A DNA stretch of 64,000 bases from Knoellia sp. S7-12 (GTDB taxonomy: Bacteria > Actinomycetota > Actinomycetes > Actinomycetales > Dermatophilaceae): positions 1,178,001 to 1,242,000 of the forward strand of contig NZ_CP155449.1 in the NCBI RefSeq assembly GCF_040518285.1. Reading direction: 5' to 3'. A program made the position numbers and the translations under genes. Below the pieces are notes generated by a model. It was not told the origin of the DNA, ran no database searches, and was given only the letters and a program-made list of their open reading frames with translations. Shown here piece after piece: positions 45,693-54,877 of this stretch. The first letter of the stretch is position 1; each line of letters opens with the position of its first letter.

Positions 45693-47806
45693 AGTGGTCG
45701 CTGCTCCTCAGTATCCCGGTGGTCCTGTGCGCACTGGCGCTGGCTTGGGTGGTGTCCCGACGTCATGGGGCCGGCGTCGAGCAACGCAGCAACGGGTTCG
45801 GGGACGACCGGGACGGGTTCCGGCTGCAGCTCATCGGATACCCGACGGAGCGCGTCGACGAGGTCCTTGAGCGCCTCGACGCCCAGATAGCGCTCAACAA
45901 CGCCCGCCTGCGCAGCTCTCTCCCCGTGGCGTCTGCGGAAATGGTCGCTGGAACCGCCACAGCCGCAGACGCAACCGAAGGAGTGACACGTGTCCCCTCC
46001 ATTGCGTCTGCGGATTCGGTGGATAGAGCAGCCATCTCCGCAGACGCAAGGACTCCAGCGCCGGTGGTGAGATGGGGGTGGGTGGACCTGGCGGTGATCG
46101 CGGCCTACCTCGGCACCGCGCTCCACGTCCTGCGCAATCTCGTCGGCCGCATGTCCACCGGATACCTCTCACAGGGGGTGCAGGACCATCAGGCCTTCGA
46201 GTGGTACTTCGGGGCGTCGGCCCACAACGTGGCGACCCTGTCGAACCCCCTCTTCAGTGACCGTCAGAACTTCCCCGACGGCGTCAACCTCATGGCCAAC
46301 GCCGCCGTCACCGGCCTCGGCATCCCGCTCGCACCACTCACGCTCGCCACGAGCGCCCACGTCACGTTCTTCGTCGTCGAGCTGCTCGGACTGGCGGGCA
46401 CGGCCGCGGCCTGGTTCTGGTTCTTCCGTCGACGCGGCCTCGGGCGGACGGCCGCTGCCGTAGGTGGCTGGTTCGTCGGGTTCGCCCCCGCGATGGTGTC
46501 GCACGCCAACGGCCACCCCAATTTCGTCGCCCTCTTCCTGATCCCGGTGATCATCGACCGGACTCTGCGACTGGCCGAGGGGGGCCGACGCATCCGTGAC
46601 GGCGTGGTCCTTGGGCTCCTGGTGACGTGGCAGGTCTTCATCGGTGAGGAACCGTTGCTGCTCGCGGCCGTCGGCATGCTGATCGCTGGCCTCATCCTCG
46701 TCGCGCACCGTCGGATCCACCTCGCGCGCGCGCTCCCCGGGATCGGGATCGGCGCGGCCCTCTGTCTCGTCATCGTGGCCGTGCCTCTCTGGTGGCAGTT
46801 CGCTGGCCGGCAGAGCTACACCTCCATCTATCACCCGCCCGGGGGCAACGACCTCGCGGCGCTCTGGGGTCGTGCGACGAGGACCTTCGGCGCCGATCCC
46901 TGGGCCTCGGCGGCACTCTCGATGAACCGCACCGAGGAGAACGCCTTCTTCGGGGTCCCGCTCTGGTTGCTCGCCGCGCTCATCGTGCTCGCGCTCCTTC
47001 GCCGCCCTGTCGTGCAGGCGCTCGCAGCAGTCGTCGTCATCACCTCCTGGCTCTCGCTGGGAGAAGAGGTGCTGCTGAGGGGCCAGCCCACCGGCATACC
47101 CAGTCTGTGGGCACTGTTCGACGAACTGCCCGTTCTCGAGAACGTCCTGCCCACCCGCTTCGTCATGATCGCCGTCCCTGCACTCGCGGGCCTGCTCGCG
47201 ATCGGCATCGACGCCGCGATGAAGGCGTCCCCGCTCGGCCGGGACGACGCCGAAGAGCTCGACCTGGCGGCGTGGCCACGGTTTGGCGGATGGATCGTGA
47301 CGGCAGCGGCAGTGGTGGCGTTGCTGCCAGTCCTGCCGACCTCTCTCCAGGTCGACCCTCGTCCTGTCGTACCGACCTTCTTCACCGGCGACGCGTGGCG
47401 CGACTGGAGCCATGGTGGCTCCATCCTCGCGGTGCCGCCGACGGACATCGTCGACGCGCGGGCCTTCGACTGGCAGCTCGCGGCCGACACCATGGACTTC
47501 CCCATCGTGGAAGGCTATTTCGTGGGCCCCAACGGCCAACCAGACCGTGGCGGACAGTACGGCGCGGCGCGACGGCCGTTGTCGCTGTGGCTCTATGACG
47601 TGAACGCGGCCAACGTCGTGACGCCCGCAACCGAGGGCCAGCGTCTCCAGTTCGCGCAGGACCTTCGAGCCTGGCGCACCGACACGGTCGTCCTCCCGAT
47701 GCGTGCCCAGACCACTGCGTTGCGTGACTCTCTCGTCACGGTGCTCGGGGAGCCGGTGCAGGTCGAGGACGTGCTCGTGTGGGATGTGCGGGAGTTCCGG
47801 TCGTGA
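45689..47806 (+). CDS. DivIVA-like head fused to a GT-C-type membrane glycosyltransferase-like protein
   Basis: 705 residues from a GTG overlapping the SRPBCC stop. Residues 1-70 have one helix and a DivIVA-like motif (IGYPTERVDEVLERLDAQI). About residues 75-125 are a low-complexity Ala/Ser/Asp linker, encoded by two REP-like hairpins. From about 130 there are ten or more transmembrane helices of GT-C type with an extracytoplasmic loop (AFEWYFGASAHNVATLSNPL; a final ~200-residue soluble domain). No family was firmly identified; an envelope mannosyl- or arabinosyl-transferase-like role is inferred. Confidence 0.65.
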   Translation: MKWSLLLSIPVVLCALALAWVVSRRHGAGVEQRSNGFGDDRDGFRLQLIGYPTERVDEVLERLDAQIALNNARLRSSLPVASAEMVAGTATAADATEGVTRVPSIASADSVDRAAISADARTPAPVVRWGWVDLAVIAAYLGTALHVLRNLVGRMSTGYLSQGVQDHQAFEWYFGASAHNVATLSNPLFSDRQNFPDGVNLMANAAVTGLGIPLAPLTLATSAHVTFFVVELLGLAGTAAAWFWFFRRRGLGRTAAAVGGWFVGFAPAMVSHANGHPNFVALFLIPVIIDRTLRLAEGGRRIRDGVVLGLLVTWQVFIGEEPLLLAAVGMLIAGLILVAHRRIHLARALPGIGIGAALCLVIVAVPLWWQFAGRQSYTSIYHPPGGNDLAALWGRATRTFGADPWASAALSMNRTEENAFFGVPLWLLAALIVLALLRRPVVQALAAVVVITSWLSLGEEVLLRGQPTGIPSLWALFDELPVLENVLPTRFVMIAVPALAGLLAIGIDAAMKASPLGRDDAEELDLAAWPRFGGWIVTAAAVVALLPVLPTSLQVDPRPVVPTFFTGDAWRDWSHGGSILAVPPTDIVDARAFDWQLAADTMDFPIVEGYFVGPNGQPDRGGQYGAARRPLSLWLYDVNAANVVTPATEGQRLQFAQDLRAWRTDTVVLPMRAQTTALRDSLVTVLGEPVQVEDVLVWDVREFRS
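45929..45972. repeat. REP-like 44-bp hairpin element, copy 1 (inside a coding sequence)
   Basis: GCGTCTGCGG (45929-45938) and CCGCAGACGC (45963-45972) form the ends. The spacer (AATGGT..CTGG AACCGCC) resembles that of the copy at 62171-62214 and has the same length. Confidence 0.7.
46002..46049. repeat. REP-like hairpin element, copy 2 (inverted, inside a coding sequence)
   Basis: TTGCGTCTGCGGA (46002-46014) pairs perfectly with TCCGCAGACGCAA (46037-46049). The core GCGTCTGCG to CGCAGACGC span is 44 bases, as in the other copies. Its left end, read in reverse complement, matches 21 bases of the copy near 62200. Confidence 0.75.
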
Positions 47807-49104
47807 GTGCCGTGACGCGGCCGGCCACCGCCGCGCCGCCGGCCTCGCGCTCCGTCCTCACCAGCGCCGGGCGCTCACACCTGACCGCTCTCGCCCTGGC
47901 CCATCCGGTCCGGACGATCCTCCTGGTCTATGTCGTGTCCCGGCTCGTCGCCCTCGCCGCGATGTGGGTGGCGGCCACGTGGTTCCAGAACCCGGCAGGG
48001 GTGGGACACCTCGACCCGACGGTCGGTGACCTCATCGGACTCTGGGACGGCAAGTGGTACGAAACCATTGCGACACAGGGTTATCCGGTTCCGCTGCCCG
48101 CCGACCCCCTCACCGGCAAGCTCACCTACAGCGCCTGGGCGTTCTATCCGCTCTTCCCCTTCATCGTCAAGGGGCTCATGGCAGTCGGCATCCCCTTCAC
48201 GGTGGGGGCGGTCGGGCTCAACGTCGTCCTCGGCGGTGTCGGCGCGGTGCTCATCTGGGCACTCTTCCGCCACGGACTGCACGCCGATCCTCAGCCGGGG
48301 CGCGAGCGGCTTGCCCTCGTGGCCGCGTGCCTCTGGTGCTTCTATCCGGCGACCGGGGTGATGCTCAAGGCCTACACGGAGCCGCTGGCGGTCGTGCTCG
48401 TCGCCGCATCACTGCTCTATTTGATGAGACGCAGGTATGTCCTCGTCGCTGTCCTGGCCGTCCCGCTCGGCTTCACGCGTGGTGTGGCCGCAGCCATGGG
48501 TTGCGCAGCGCTCATCCACCTCATCGTGCGGATCCGAGAGGACCGGGCGGCCGGTGTCGCGCCCCTGCGTGGCCAGCGGTCGGCGGCGACGCTGATGCTC
48601 GTCGTCACGGGCCTCTCGGGCATCGCCTGGCCGGTCGTCGTCGGTGTCGTCAGCGGCATACCGACGGCCTTCTTCGACGTCCAGGAGGCCTGGGGACAGA
48701 AGCCTGCGTCGGGCCCGTTCGTCCTCTGGCTGCAGTGGGCGTGGGATGCCCGCGGTCTTGTCGGTGTGGGGGTCCTCGTGGCCCTGTGTGGCACCTACAT
48801 CACCCTCATCCTCGGTCGGCACGGTCGTTGGATCCCTGTGGAAGTGCGCGCCTGGGCGGTGGCCTACCCGCTCTACCTCTTTGCTGTCGTCCGACCGATC
48901 ACGAGCATGTGGCGCTTCCTGCTCCTCGACTTCCCCCTCGCCGCGTTGCTCGCGAGTGTCGCGATGCGGACGTCGACGGGGGAACGCATCGTCACGCACT
49001 GGCGCTGGCGCGTGGCGGTCCTGCTCGTGCCCATTCTCGCGGGTTTGGTGTGGTGGACCTGCGCCCTGCTCACCTTCACGCCATGGGGGTCGAGAACGCC
49101 GTGA
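47803..49104 (+). CDS. Membrane mannosyltransferase-like protein (PIG-V/GT-C type)
   Basis: 433 residues from a GTG overlapping the previous stop (GTGA). About ten transmembrane helices. The first loop after helix 1 contains LWDGKWYETIATQGYP, the acidic/aromatic pattern of PIG-V-like and actinobacterial polyprenyl-phosphate-mannose-dependent transferases. It probably adds sugars to envelope glycoconjugates together with the preceding membrane protein; donor and acceptor are unknown. Confidence 0.75.
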   Translation: MSAVTRPATAAPPASRSVLTSAGRSHLTALALAHPVRTILLVYVVSRLVALAAMWVAATWFQNPAGVGHLDPTVGDLIGLWDGKWYETIATQGYPVPLPADPLTGKLTYSAWAFYPLFPFIVKGLMAVGIPFTVGAVGLNVVLGGVGAVLIWALFRHGLHADPQPGRERLALVAACLWCFYPATGVMLKAYTEPLAVVLVAASLLYLMRRRYVLVAVLAVPLGFTRGVAAAMGCAALIHLIVRIREDRAAGVAPLRGQRSAATLMLVVTGLSGIAWPVVVGVVSGIPTAFFDVQEAWGQKPASGPFVLWLQWAWDARGLVGVGVLVALCGTYITLILGRHGRWIPVEVRAWAVAYPLYLFAVVRPITSMWRFLLLDFPLAALLASVAMRTSTGERIVTHWRWRVAVLLVPILAGLVWWTCALLTFTPWGSRTP

Positions 49105-49226
49105 GCGACCCCGGATTTCGTTCAGACCTCACCTGAAGGAATAATGGTTCGGGATACCGGTGCGCCAACGCCGGGATGTGAATACGTGACGCACGACTGT
49201 GCGCCGCGGCAACGAAGGGAACACCC

Positions 49227-49403
49227 ATGGCGGCAATGAAGCCCAGGACGGGCGACGGCCCTCTCGAGGTCACCAAGGAGGGTCGCGGCATCGTGCTCCG
49301 CATGCCCCTGGAGGGTGGTGGCCGTCTCGTCGTCGAGATGACTCCGGACGAGGTGCGAGCGTTGGGTCAGGCCATCGACGACTGTGAGGCACTCAAGAAG
49401 TGA
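49227..49403 (+). CDS. DUF3117 small conserved protein
   Basis: 58 residues beginning MAAMKPRTGDGPLEVTKEGR, with the compact beta pattern GIVLRMPLEGGGRLVVEM and the end LGQAIDDCEALKK. This is the whole DUF3117 family, near-universal and highly conserved in actinobacteria (Rv1211 in mycobacteria, from memory); function unknown. A GAAGGGAAC site lies upstream, and a perfect hairpin follows. Confidence 0.92.
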   Translation: MAAMKPRTGDGPLEVTKEGRGIVLRMPLEGGGRLVVEMTPDEVRALGQAIDDCEALKK

Positions 49404-49423
49404 CTCGTCGACTCTGACGTGTT

Positions 49424-49458
49424 GAGAGGGCCCCCACCGACATGGTGGGGGCCCTCTC
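49424..49458 (+). terminator. Strong hairpin terminator after the DUF3117 gene
   Basis: GAGAGGGCCCCCACC (49424-49438) pairs perfectly with GGTGGGGGCCCTCTC (49444-49458), 15 bp with a 5-base loop, 20 bases after the stop and 20 bases before the pepA start. Confidence 0.88.
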
Positions 49459-49478
49459 GGCGTCGTAGGGTCGAGTCC

Positions 49479-50993
49479 GTGCCCATCGAAGATCTCCTTG
49501 CCCCGACCCTGCCCGCCTGGACCGCAGCCGACGGGCCCCTCGCCGATGTCCTCGCCGATCTCGACCCGGACGACCTCGCGCTCGTGGTCGGCGTGGCGGA
49601 CGGTGACGATCCTTGGGAGCCGCGAGTGCGGCAGGCGCTCGCAACTGCGGGCTTCGACCCGGACGAGCTGATCGAGACCCACGAACCCAAGACGTCGGTC
49701 GGCTCCACGACCGTGGTGCGTATGCCGCGCGGAGACCAGGCTGCCCGCCTGGTCGTCCTCGTCGGGCTGGGGGAGGGCGGGTCCCGGGATCTGCGCCTCG
49801 CCGGCGCGGCGGCGGGCCGGGCCACCCGAGGACGCGGCCAGGTCGTGGTCCTGGCGCCGTCGGCTGACGAAGCCGGACAGGCAGCCTTCGTCGAGGGTGC
49901 GGTGCTCGGAGGATGGGCGCCAGCCCGGTTCACGGGTGGGACCTGGACGGCCGGCGCCGACGTCGCGACGGCGGTCGTCCTCGTCGACGCCGAGTCCGAC
50001 GTCGTCGAGCGCGCGGTCCGAAGGGCCGGTGCCAGCTTGTTGGCCCGCAACCTCGCCAACACCCCCTCCAACATCAAGAACCCGGCCTGGATGGCACGGC
50101 AGGCTCGCACGGTGGCCTCACGCAACGGTCTGGATGTCCGGGTGTGGGACGAAAAGGCCCTCGCGGCAGACGGATTCGGCGGTCTGCTCGCGGTGGGTGG
50201 CGGGTCCGTGACGCCGCCGAGGCTCGTCCAACTCGGCTACGCCCCCGCGGGCGCCGACGCCACGACACCGCACGTCGTCCTCGTCGGCAAGGGCATCACG
50301 TTCGACTCCGGCGGCCTGCAGGTGAAGCCTGCCGACGGCATGCTCGCGATGAAGACCGACATGTCCGGATCGGCCATCGTGCTGGCCGTCCTCGCGGCCT
50401 GCCGCGACCTCGACGTGCCCGTCAGGGTGACCGGCCTGCTGGCGCTCGCCGAGAACATGATGAGCGGGGCGGCATACCGGCCCGGTGACGTTGTGACTCA
50501 CTTCGGTGGGATGACCACCGAGATCGGCAACACCGACGCTGAGGGGCGCATCGTCCTGGCCGACGCGTTGGCCTATGCCGACGCCGAGCTCGATCCTGAC
50601 GTGCTCATCGACATCGCGACCCTCACCGGCGCGGCCCGGGTCGCGCTGGCCCGCACGATGGCGCCGGTCTTTGCCGCCGACGCGGATCTCTCGTCCCAGC
50701 TGCGTGCGGCCGGTGAGACAGCAGGTGAGACGCTCTGGCCCTTCCCGCTCGTGCAGGCCTACCGTCGAGCACTGGAGTCCGACGTGGCAGATATCAACCA
50801 CATTGGGCCCTCGGTCGGAGGCGGGTCGATCACCGCAGCACTCTTCCTACGTGAGTTCGTGGGAGAGCGCCGCTGGGCCCACCTCGACATCGCCGGCCCA
50901 GGCCGTTCCGATGTCGACTCCGGAGTCCACGGCAAGGGTGGGACGGGGTTCGGTGCACGTCTTTTGCTGCGATGGTTGGAAGGTCTGCGATGA
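49479..50993 (+). CDS. pepA: Leucyl aminopeptidase (M17)
   Basis: 504 residues from GTG 49479. The two-metal active site is clear: VGKGITFDSGGLQVKP, MKTDMSGSA, and the family signature NTDAEGRIVLADAL. It forms cytosolic hexamers that remove N-terminal residues from peptides. Because a terminator lies directly upstream, its promoter must be inside or just before the hairpin, or it depends on read-through. Its stop overlaps the next start (ATGA). Confidence 0.93.
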   Translation: MPIEDLLAPTLPAWTAADGPLADVLADLDPDDLALVVGVADGDDPWEPRVRQALATAGFDPDELIETHEPKTSVGSTTVVRMPRGDQAARLVVLVGLGEGGSRDLRLAGAAAGRATRGRGQVVVLAPSADEAGQAAFVEGAVLGGWAPARFTGGTWTAGADVATAVVLVDAESDVVERAVRRAGASLLARNLANTPSNIKNPAWMARQARTVASRNGLDVRVWDEKALAADGFGGLLAVGGGSVTPPRLVQLGYAPAGADATTPHVVLVGKGITFDSGGLQVKPADGMLAMKTDMSGSAIVLAVLAACRDLDVPVRVTGLLALAENMMSGAAYRPGDVVTHFGGMTTEIGNTDAEGRIVLADALAYADAELDPDVLIDIATLTGAARVALARTMAPVFAADADLSSQLRAAGETAGETLWPFPLVQAYRRALESDVADINHIGPSVGGGSITAALFLREFVGERRWAHLDIAGPGRSDVDSGVHGKGGTGFGARLLLRWLEGLR

Positions 50994-51355
50994 ACGCCGG
51001 ATACGGACTGGCAGTGCGCTGGTCGCTCGAGGACGCCCCCGAGAACGCGGCGGACCTGTTGCGTGAGTACGTCGTCGGGACATCGATCGCCCGCTTCATG
51101 TTCCTCGACGGGCTCGCCTTCAAGGTGTGGCGCATGCGCGAGGGCGAGTGGTTCGAGGGCACCTACGTCTTCGACACTGAGCAGGAGCGCAAGGTCTTCC
51201 GCGAGGAGTTCGAAGTGACCGCCGCCGAGTCCAAGGGATCCGAGCTCATCGGCTCATCGCCGATCTCCATCGAGGACTTTGAGGTCGTGGCGATCGCCGA
51301 GGGGCCGGCCGGCTTCCGTCGCGGCGCTGGCCCGCGCGTCGACGCCCACGCCTGA
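50990..51355 (+). CDS. Conserved hypothetical protein downstream of pepA
   Basis: 121 residues from an ATG overlapping the pepA stop. It looks like a compact alpha/beta protein (LEDAPENAADLLREYVVGTS; GEWFEGTYVFDTEQERKVF), reminiscent of dimeric alpha-beta-barrel monooxygenase-like proteins, but no family can be named with confidence. A 25-bp inverted repeat follows and separates it from the convergent methyltransferase. Confidence 0.65.
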   Translation: MNAGYGLAVRWSLEDAPENAADLLREYVVGTSIARFMFLDGLAFKVWRMREGEWFEGTYVFDTEQERKVFREEFEVTAAESKGSELIGSSPISIEDFEVVAIAEGPAGFRRGAGPRVDAHA

Positions 51356-51359
51356 GGCT

Positions 51360-51426
51360 ACGACTTATTGCGACTTCGCACAGTTGCGAGCCCAGCGAGC
51401 GACTGTGCGAAGTCGCAATAAGTCGT
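51360..51426. terminator. Perfect 25-bp inverted repeat between convergent genes
   Basis: Arms 51360-51384 and 51402-51426 are exact reverse complements (ACGACTTATTGCGACTTCGC... and its complement) around a 17-base loop containing GAGCCCAGCGAGCG. It begins four bases after the upstream stop and ends 11 bases before the methyltransferase stop, so it can terminate both transcripts; its length is beyond what a terminator needs. Confidence 0.75.
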
Positions 51427-51436
51427 TCAGAGGGCG

Positions 51437-52072
51437 TCAGCGCTTGACGGCCAGGAGCAGACCGTCGCTGACGGGCAGCAGTGCGGGCAGGAGTTCGTCG
51501 TTGTCGCGCAGGGACTTGCCCAGGTCACGCAGCGTGCTCGTGTCACTGTCACGCGCAGCCGGGTCGGCGACCTTGTCGTGCCAGAGCATGTTGTCGAGGG
51601 CGAGCACGCCACCGCTGCGCAGCAGCCGGATCCCGTGCTCGACGTAGGCCGGGTAGCTCGCCTTGTCGGCGTCGATGAGCACCATGTCGTAGGCGCCATC
51701 GGTCATGCGGGGCAGGACATCGGTGGCGCGCCCGGAGATGACGCGGGTGCGCTGCGTGGGATAGCCCGCGGCGACGTAGGCCTCACGTGCGGCCTTCTGG
51801 TGCTCCGGTGAGATGTCGATCGTCGTGAGGACGCCGTCCTGCGGCATCCCGGCGAGGAGCCACAGCCCTGATGTGCCCGCGCCCGTGCCGACCTCGATGA
51901 CGTGCTTGGCGCCGATGGCCGCGGTGAGCAGTCGCAGCGTCGCACCGGCACCGGTGCCGACCGGAGTCGCGGCGTCAAAGGCCAAGCCGCGGGCTCGTGC
52001 CTGCTCGATGATCTCGGGCTCCGGGACGAAGTCCTCGGCGTACGACCAGCTCGCGGGTTTGAGGGTGCTCAT
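51437..52072 (-). CDS. SAM-dependent O-methyltransferase (class I, catechol-type)
   Basis: 211 residues from ATG 52072 (ATG 52081 alternative). SAM motif [16 protein letters not shown], then [32 protein letters not shown] (metal ligands) and [14 protein letters not shown] define the metal-dependent methyltransferase-3 family, as in Rv1220c, which likewise lies next to sigE. Substrate unknown. Confidence 0.9.
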   Translation of the reverse strand: MSTLKPASWSYAEDFVPEPEIIEQARARGLAFDAATPVGTGAGATLRLLTAAIGAKHVIEVGTGAGTSGLWLLAGMPQDGVLTTIDISPEHQKAAREAYVAAGYPTQRTRVISGRATDVLPRMTDGAYDMVLIDADKASYPAYVEHGIRLLRSGGVLALDNMLWHDKVADPAARDSDTSTLRDLGKSLRDNDELLPALLPVSDGLLLAVKR

Positions 52073-52136
52073 GAGCGGCAACCCTACTCGCGCGTGAGCA
52101 CGCGCAAGGACTCACAGGCGGCATACAGGATCTTCA

Positions 52137-52163
52137 GGAACATTTCCCGGCTCCGGCGCGTAG
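52137..52163 (+). promoter_or_regulatory. Candidate autoregulated ECF promoter of sigE
   Basis: GGAAC (52137-52141) and CGTAG (52159-52163) are separated by 17 bases, matching the general ECF pattern GGAAC-N16/17-CGT. It lies 40-70 bases before the sigE start. Recognition by SigE itself is inference. Confidence 0.45.
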
Positions 52164-52204
52164 ACACCTATGACATGAGCAGCCATGTGGGCACTGAGCA
52201 GGGG

Positions 52205-52825
52205 ATGACGATGACGAGCGATGCAGGTGCGGCCACTGGGGAGTGGACGCCGCCGACGTGGGAGCAGATCGTCGAGGAGCACTCCGCTCGCGTCTATCGT
52301 CTGGCCTACCGCCTCACCGGCAACGTGCACGACGCCGAGGATCTCACCCAGGACGTCTTCATCCGCGTCTTCCGGTCGCTGCACACCTATCGCCCCGGCA
52401 CGTTCGAGGGCTGGTTGCACCGCATCACGACCAACGTCTTCCTCGACAAGATGCGTCGCAAGCAGCGCATCCGCTTCGACGCCCTCTCCGACGAGTCGGC
52501 CGCCCGGTTGCCGGCGCGTGAGGCGGGGCCTGAGCAGACCTTTGCTGACACGCACTTCGACGACGACGTGCAGCGCGCCCTCGACTCCCTCGCGCCCGAC
52601 TTCCGTGCAGCGGTCGTCCTCTGTGACATCGAGGGCCTGTCCTACGAAGAGATCGCGGCCACGCTCGACATCAAGCTCGGCACCGTCCGTTCCCGTATCC
52701 ACCGCGGACGCGCACAGTTGCGCGAGGCGCTGGCCCACCGAGCCCCCGAGGTGCGCGCTGCAGCGTCCACTGCCTCCACGCCACGGCTCCCCGGCGTCCT
52801 GACGCCAGCGCGAGGTGCTGTGTGA
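52205..52825 (+). CDS. sigE: ECF RNA polymerase sigma factor SigE
   Basis: 206 residues from ATG 52205; ATGs at 52175 and 52211 are also possible, the last having AGGGG six bases upstream. Region 2 ([30 protein letters not shown]) and region 4 ([32 protein letters not shown]) match mycobacterial SigE closely. It directs envelope-stress transcription and is followed by its zinc anti-sigma factor, HtrA and TatB. Its stop overlaps rseA (GTGA). Confidence 0.92.
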   Translation: MTMTSDAGAATGEWTPPTWEQIVEEHSARVYRLAYRLTGNVHDAEDLTQDVFIRVFRSLHTYRPGTFEGWLHRITTNVFLDKMRRKQRIRFDALSDESAARLPAREAGPEQTFADTHFDDDVQRALDSLAPDFRAAVVLCDIEGLSYEEIAATLDIKLGTVRSRIHRGRAQLREALAHRAPEVRAAASTASTPRLPGVLTPARGAV

Positions 52826-53391
52826 TCCACCTGTCGCGTCCCTCTCGCTGCCGCCTGGACGAGCTCCCCGACTACGTGTCGGGACAGTTGTCGGCGCAGC
52901 GCACCCTGGACTGGGACCGACACCTCATCTCGTGCGTGAACTGCCAGCATGCCGTCGCCGGCGAGCGTCGCCTCCAGACGCTCCTCTCATCGGGATGCCC
53001 TTCGATGCCTGGCAGCCTTCACGCCCAACTCGTCGCGCTCGCTTCGTCAATGACCGGACCGGCCATGGCCCAGACAAGCGAGCGCGCACCACTTGAGATG
53101 GTGGCGCCGTCAGCGCCACCCGCCCATCGCAGCCCCCTGCGGTCTGCGGCCATGGCGACGGCTGCTGCTGGCGCCACCGCTGCGGTCGCCTGGACGCTCA
53201 CGATCGCCGGGACGGGCGCAGTCACCACCACCGTCACATCGGTCGGTGGAGCGTCCCCGATGGTGCGGCCGAGCGTCGGCAGCCCCACCCCATCCATGAG
53301 CGGCACGAGGGTCCGCAGTGTCTCCACTGGGTGGACGAGCAGCACCTCAGTTCGGAACCTTGTCATCTGCGAGGCAGAATCGAGGGCATGA
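52822..53391 (+). CDS. rseA: Anti-sigma factor RseA (zinc-associated)
   Basis: 189 residues from a GTG overlapping the sigE stop. The zinc anti-sigma motif HLISCVNC (His34-x3-Cys38-x2-Cys41) is near the N-terminus, and one hydrophobic segment lies at about residues 108-128, followed by a Ser/Thr-rich tail. It should bind and hold SigE until it is degraded. Overlaps the htrA start by four bases. Confidence 0.88.
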   Translation: MIHLSRPSRCRLDELPDYVSGQLSAQRTLDWDRHLISCVNCQHAVAGERRLQTLLSSGCPSMPGSLHAQLVALASSMTGPAMAQTSERAPLEMVAPSAPPAHRSPLRSAAMATAAAGATAAVAWTLTIAGTGAVTTTVTSVGGASPMVRPSVGSPTPSMSGTRVRSVSTGWTSSTSVRNLVICEAESRA

Positions 53392-54851
53392 CCGAGGACA
53401 GCGCACGCCGCGACGAGGCCGGGCAACCACCCGTCGATCCGTCGGAGACCCAAGAGGTCGATCTCAGCCGCACCCAGGAGATCGGCCCCCCTCCGGGCCA
53501 GCCGCCCTTGCTCCCGCAGGAGCCGGCTCACGAGCCGCAGCAGGAGCCGAGCCGCCCATCGGCGTGGGCCGACAGCACCTGGGCGCCCGATGGTGGCACC
53601 CGCTCCCAGAGCACGCCGCAGGAGTGGCACGCCGGTGAGACCCCGGCATACGCGCAGAGCACGGCTGGCTACCCGGCATACACACAGAATGCGTATGCCG
53701 CGTCAGCGGCTCCCAGCGGAAGTGCACCTACGACCAAGCGCGGTCCGGGCTGGTTCGGTGTCTTCCTCATTGCCGGTCTTGCGGCCCTGCTCGCCGGCCT
53801 CGGTGGCGGTCTCCTCGGCGGTTGGCTGGGCGCCACCGACCCTTTTGACGGCCTTGACCTACCCAACGCAGGCTCCACCGGGCCGACGCCCGAAGCCGGA
53901 CCGGGAGCGACGACGCGCCCCGACGGTTCGGTCGCCAACATCGCCGCCAAGGCGATCCCGAGTGTCGTGACGATCCGGGTCGAAGCCGGTGAAGGTGACG
54001 GCACGGGTTCGGGCTGGGTCCTTGACGACAAGGGCCACATCGTCACCAACAACCACGTCGTCTCTGCCGCCGCGAGCGGCGGGAAGATCACGGTCGTCCT
54101 CACGAACGGCAAGCAGGCCACGGCCACCATCGTCGGGCGCGACGTGTCCTACGACCTCGCCGTCCTCAAGGTCAACCGCACCGATCTCACCCCGTTGCCG
54201 CTCGGCGACTCGAGCAAGGTCGTCGTCGGTGACCCGGTCATCGCCGTGGGTGCACCGCTCGGGCTCGAGTCGACCGTGACGACCGGCATCGTCTCGGCGC
54301 TCAACCGGCCCGTGACCCCCGGAGAGGCCGACGACCAGTCGTTCATCAACGCGATCCAGACCGACGCCGCGATCAACCCGGGCAACTCCGGTGGGCCGCT
54401 CCTAGACATGCAGGGGCGCGTCATCGGCGTCAACTCGGCGATCGCCCGCGTCGCAGGCACGGCCATCGGCGGCCAGAGCGGCAACATCGGCGTCGGGTTC
54501 GCGATCCCCAGCGCCCAGGTCCAGACCACGGTCGACCAGCTCATCCGCACGGGCAAGGCCGAGCACCCGATCATCGGGGTGCTGCTCGACCGTGAGTACC
54601 AGGGCGAGGGCGTCCGCATCGCCACGGACTCCGGCGACACACCCGCTGTCACCCCCAACGGACCTGCAGCCAAGGCAGGGCTCAAGGCCGGCGATGTCAT
54701 CACGGCGTTCGAGGGCCGACCCATGATCGACCCCGATGCACTCGTTGTCGCGATCCGGTCCAAGCCGGTCGGATCGACCGTCACCCTGACCGTGCTGCGC
54801 GACGGCAAACCCCGGGATGTCAAGATGGTGCTCCAGGGCAGAAGCGACTGA
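53388..54851 (+). CDS. htrA: Membrane-anchored HtrA/DegP-like serine protease
   Basis: 487 residues. A long Pro/Gln-rich cytoplasmic N-terminus (1-118) precedes one transmembrane helix (about 121-147), then an S1C protease domain with His223 (NNHVV), Asp256 (YDLAVLKV) and Ser334 (GNSGGPLL), and one C-terminal PDZ domain (about 395-480). It degrades or refolds misfolded extracytoplasmic proteins. Third gene of the sigE operon. Confidence 0.93.
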   Translation: MTEDSARRDEAGQPPVDPSETQEVDLSRTQEIGPPPGQPPLLPQEPAHEPQQEPSRPSAWADSTWAPDGGTRSQSTPQEWHAGETPAYAQSTAGYPAYTQNAYAASAAPSGSAPTTKRGPGWFGVFLIAGLAALLAGLGGGLLGGWLGATDPFDGLDLPNAGSTGPTPEAGPGATTRPDGSVANIAAKAIPSVVTIRVEAGEGDGTGSGWVLDDKGHIVTNNHVVSAAASGGKITVVLTNGKQATATIVGRDVSYDLAVLKVNRTDLTPLPLGDSSKVVVGDPVIAVGAPLGLESTVTTGIVSALNRPVTPGEADDQSFINAIQTDAAINPGNSGGPLLDMQGRVIGVNSAIARVAGTAIGGQSGNIGVGFAIPSAQVQTTVDQLIRTGKAEHPIIGVLLDREYQGEGVRIATDSGDTPAVTPNGPAAKAGLKAGDVITAFEGRPMIDPDALVVAIRSKPVGSTVTLTVLRDGKPRDVKMVLQGRSD

Positions 54852-54877
54852 CCGATGCCCCACGAGGAGGCCCCGCG

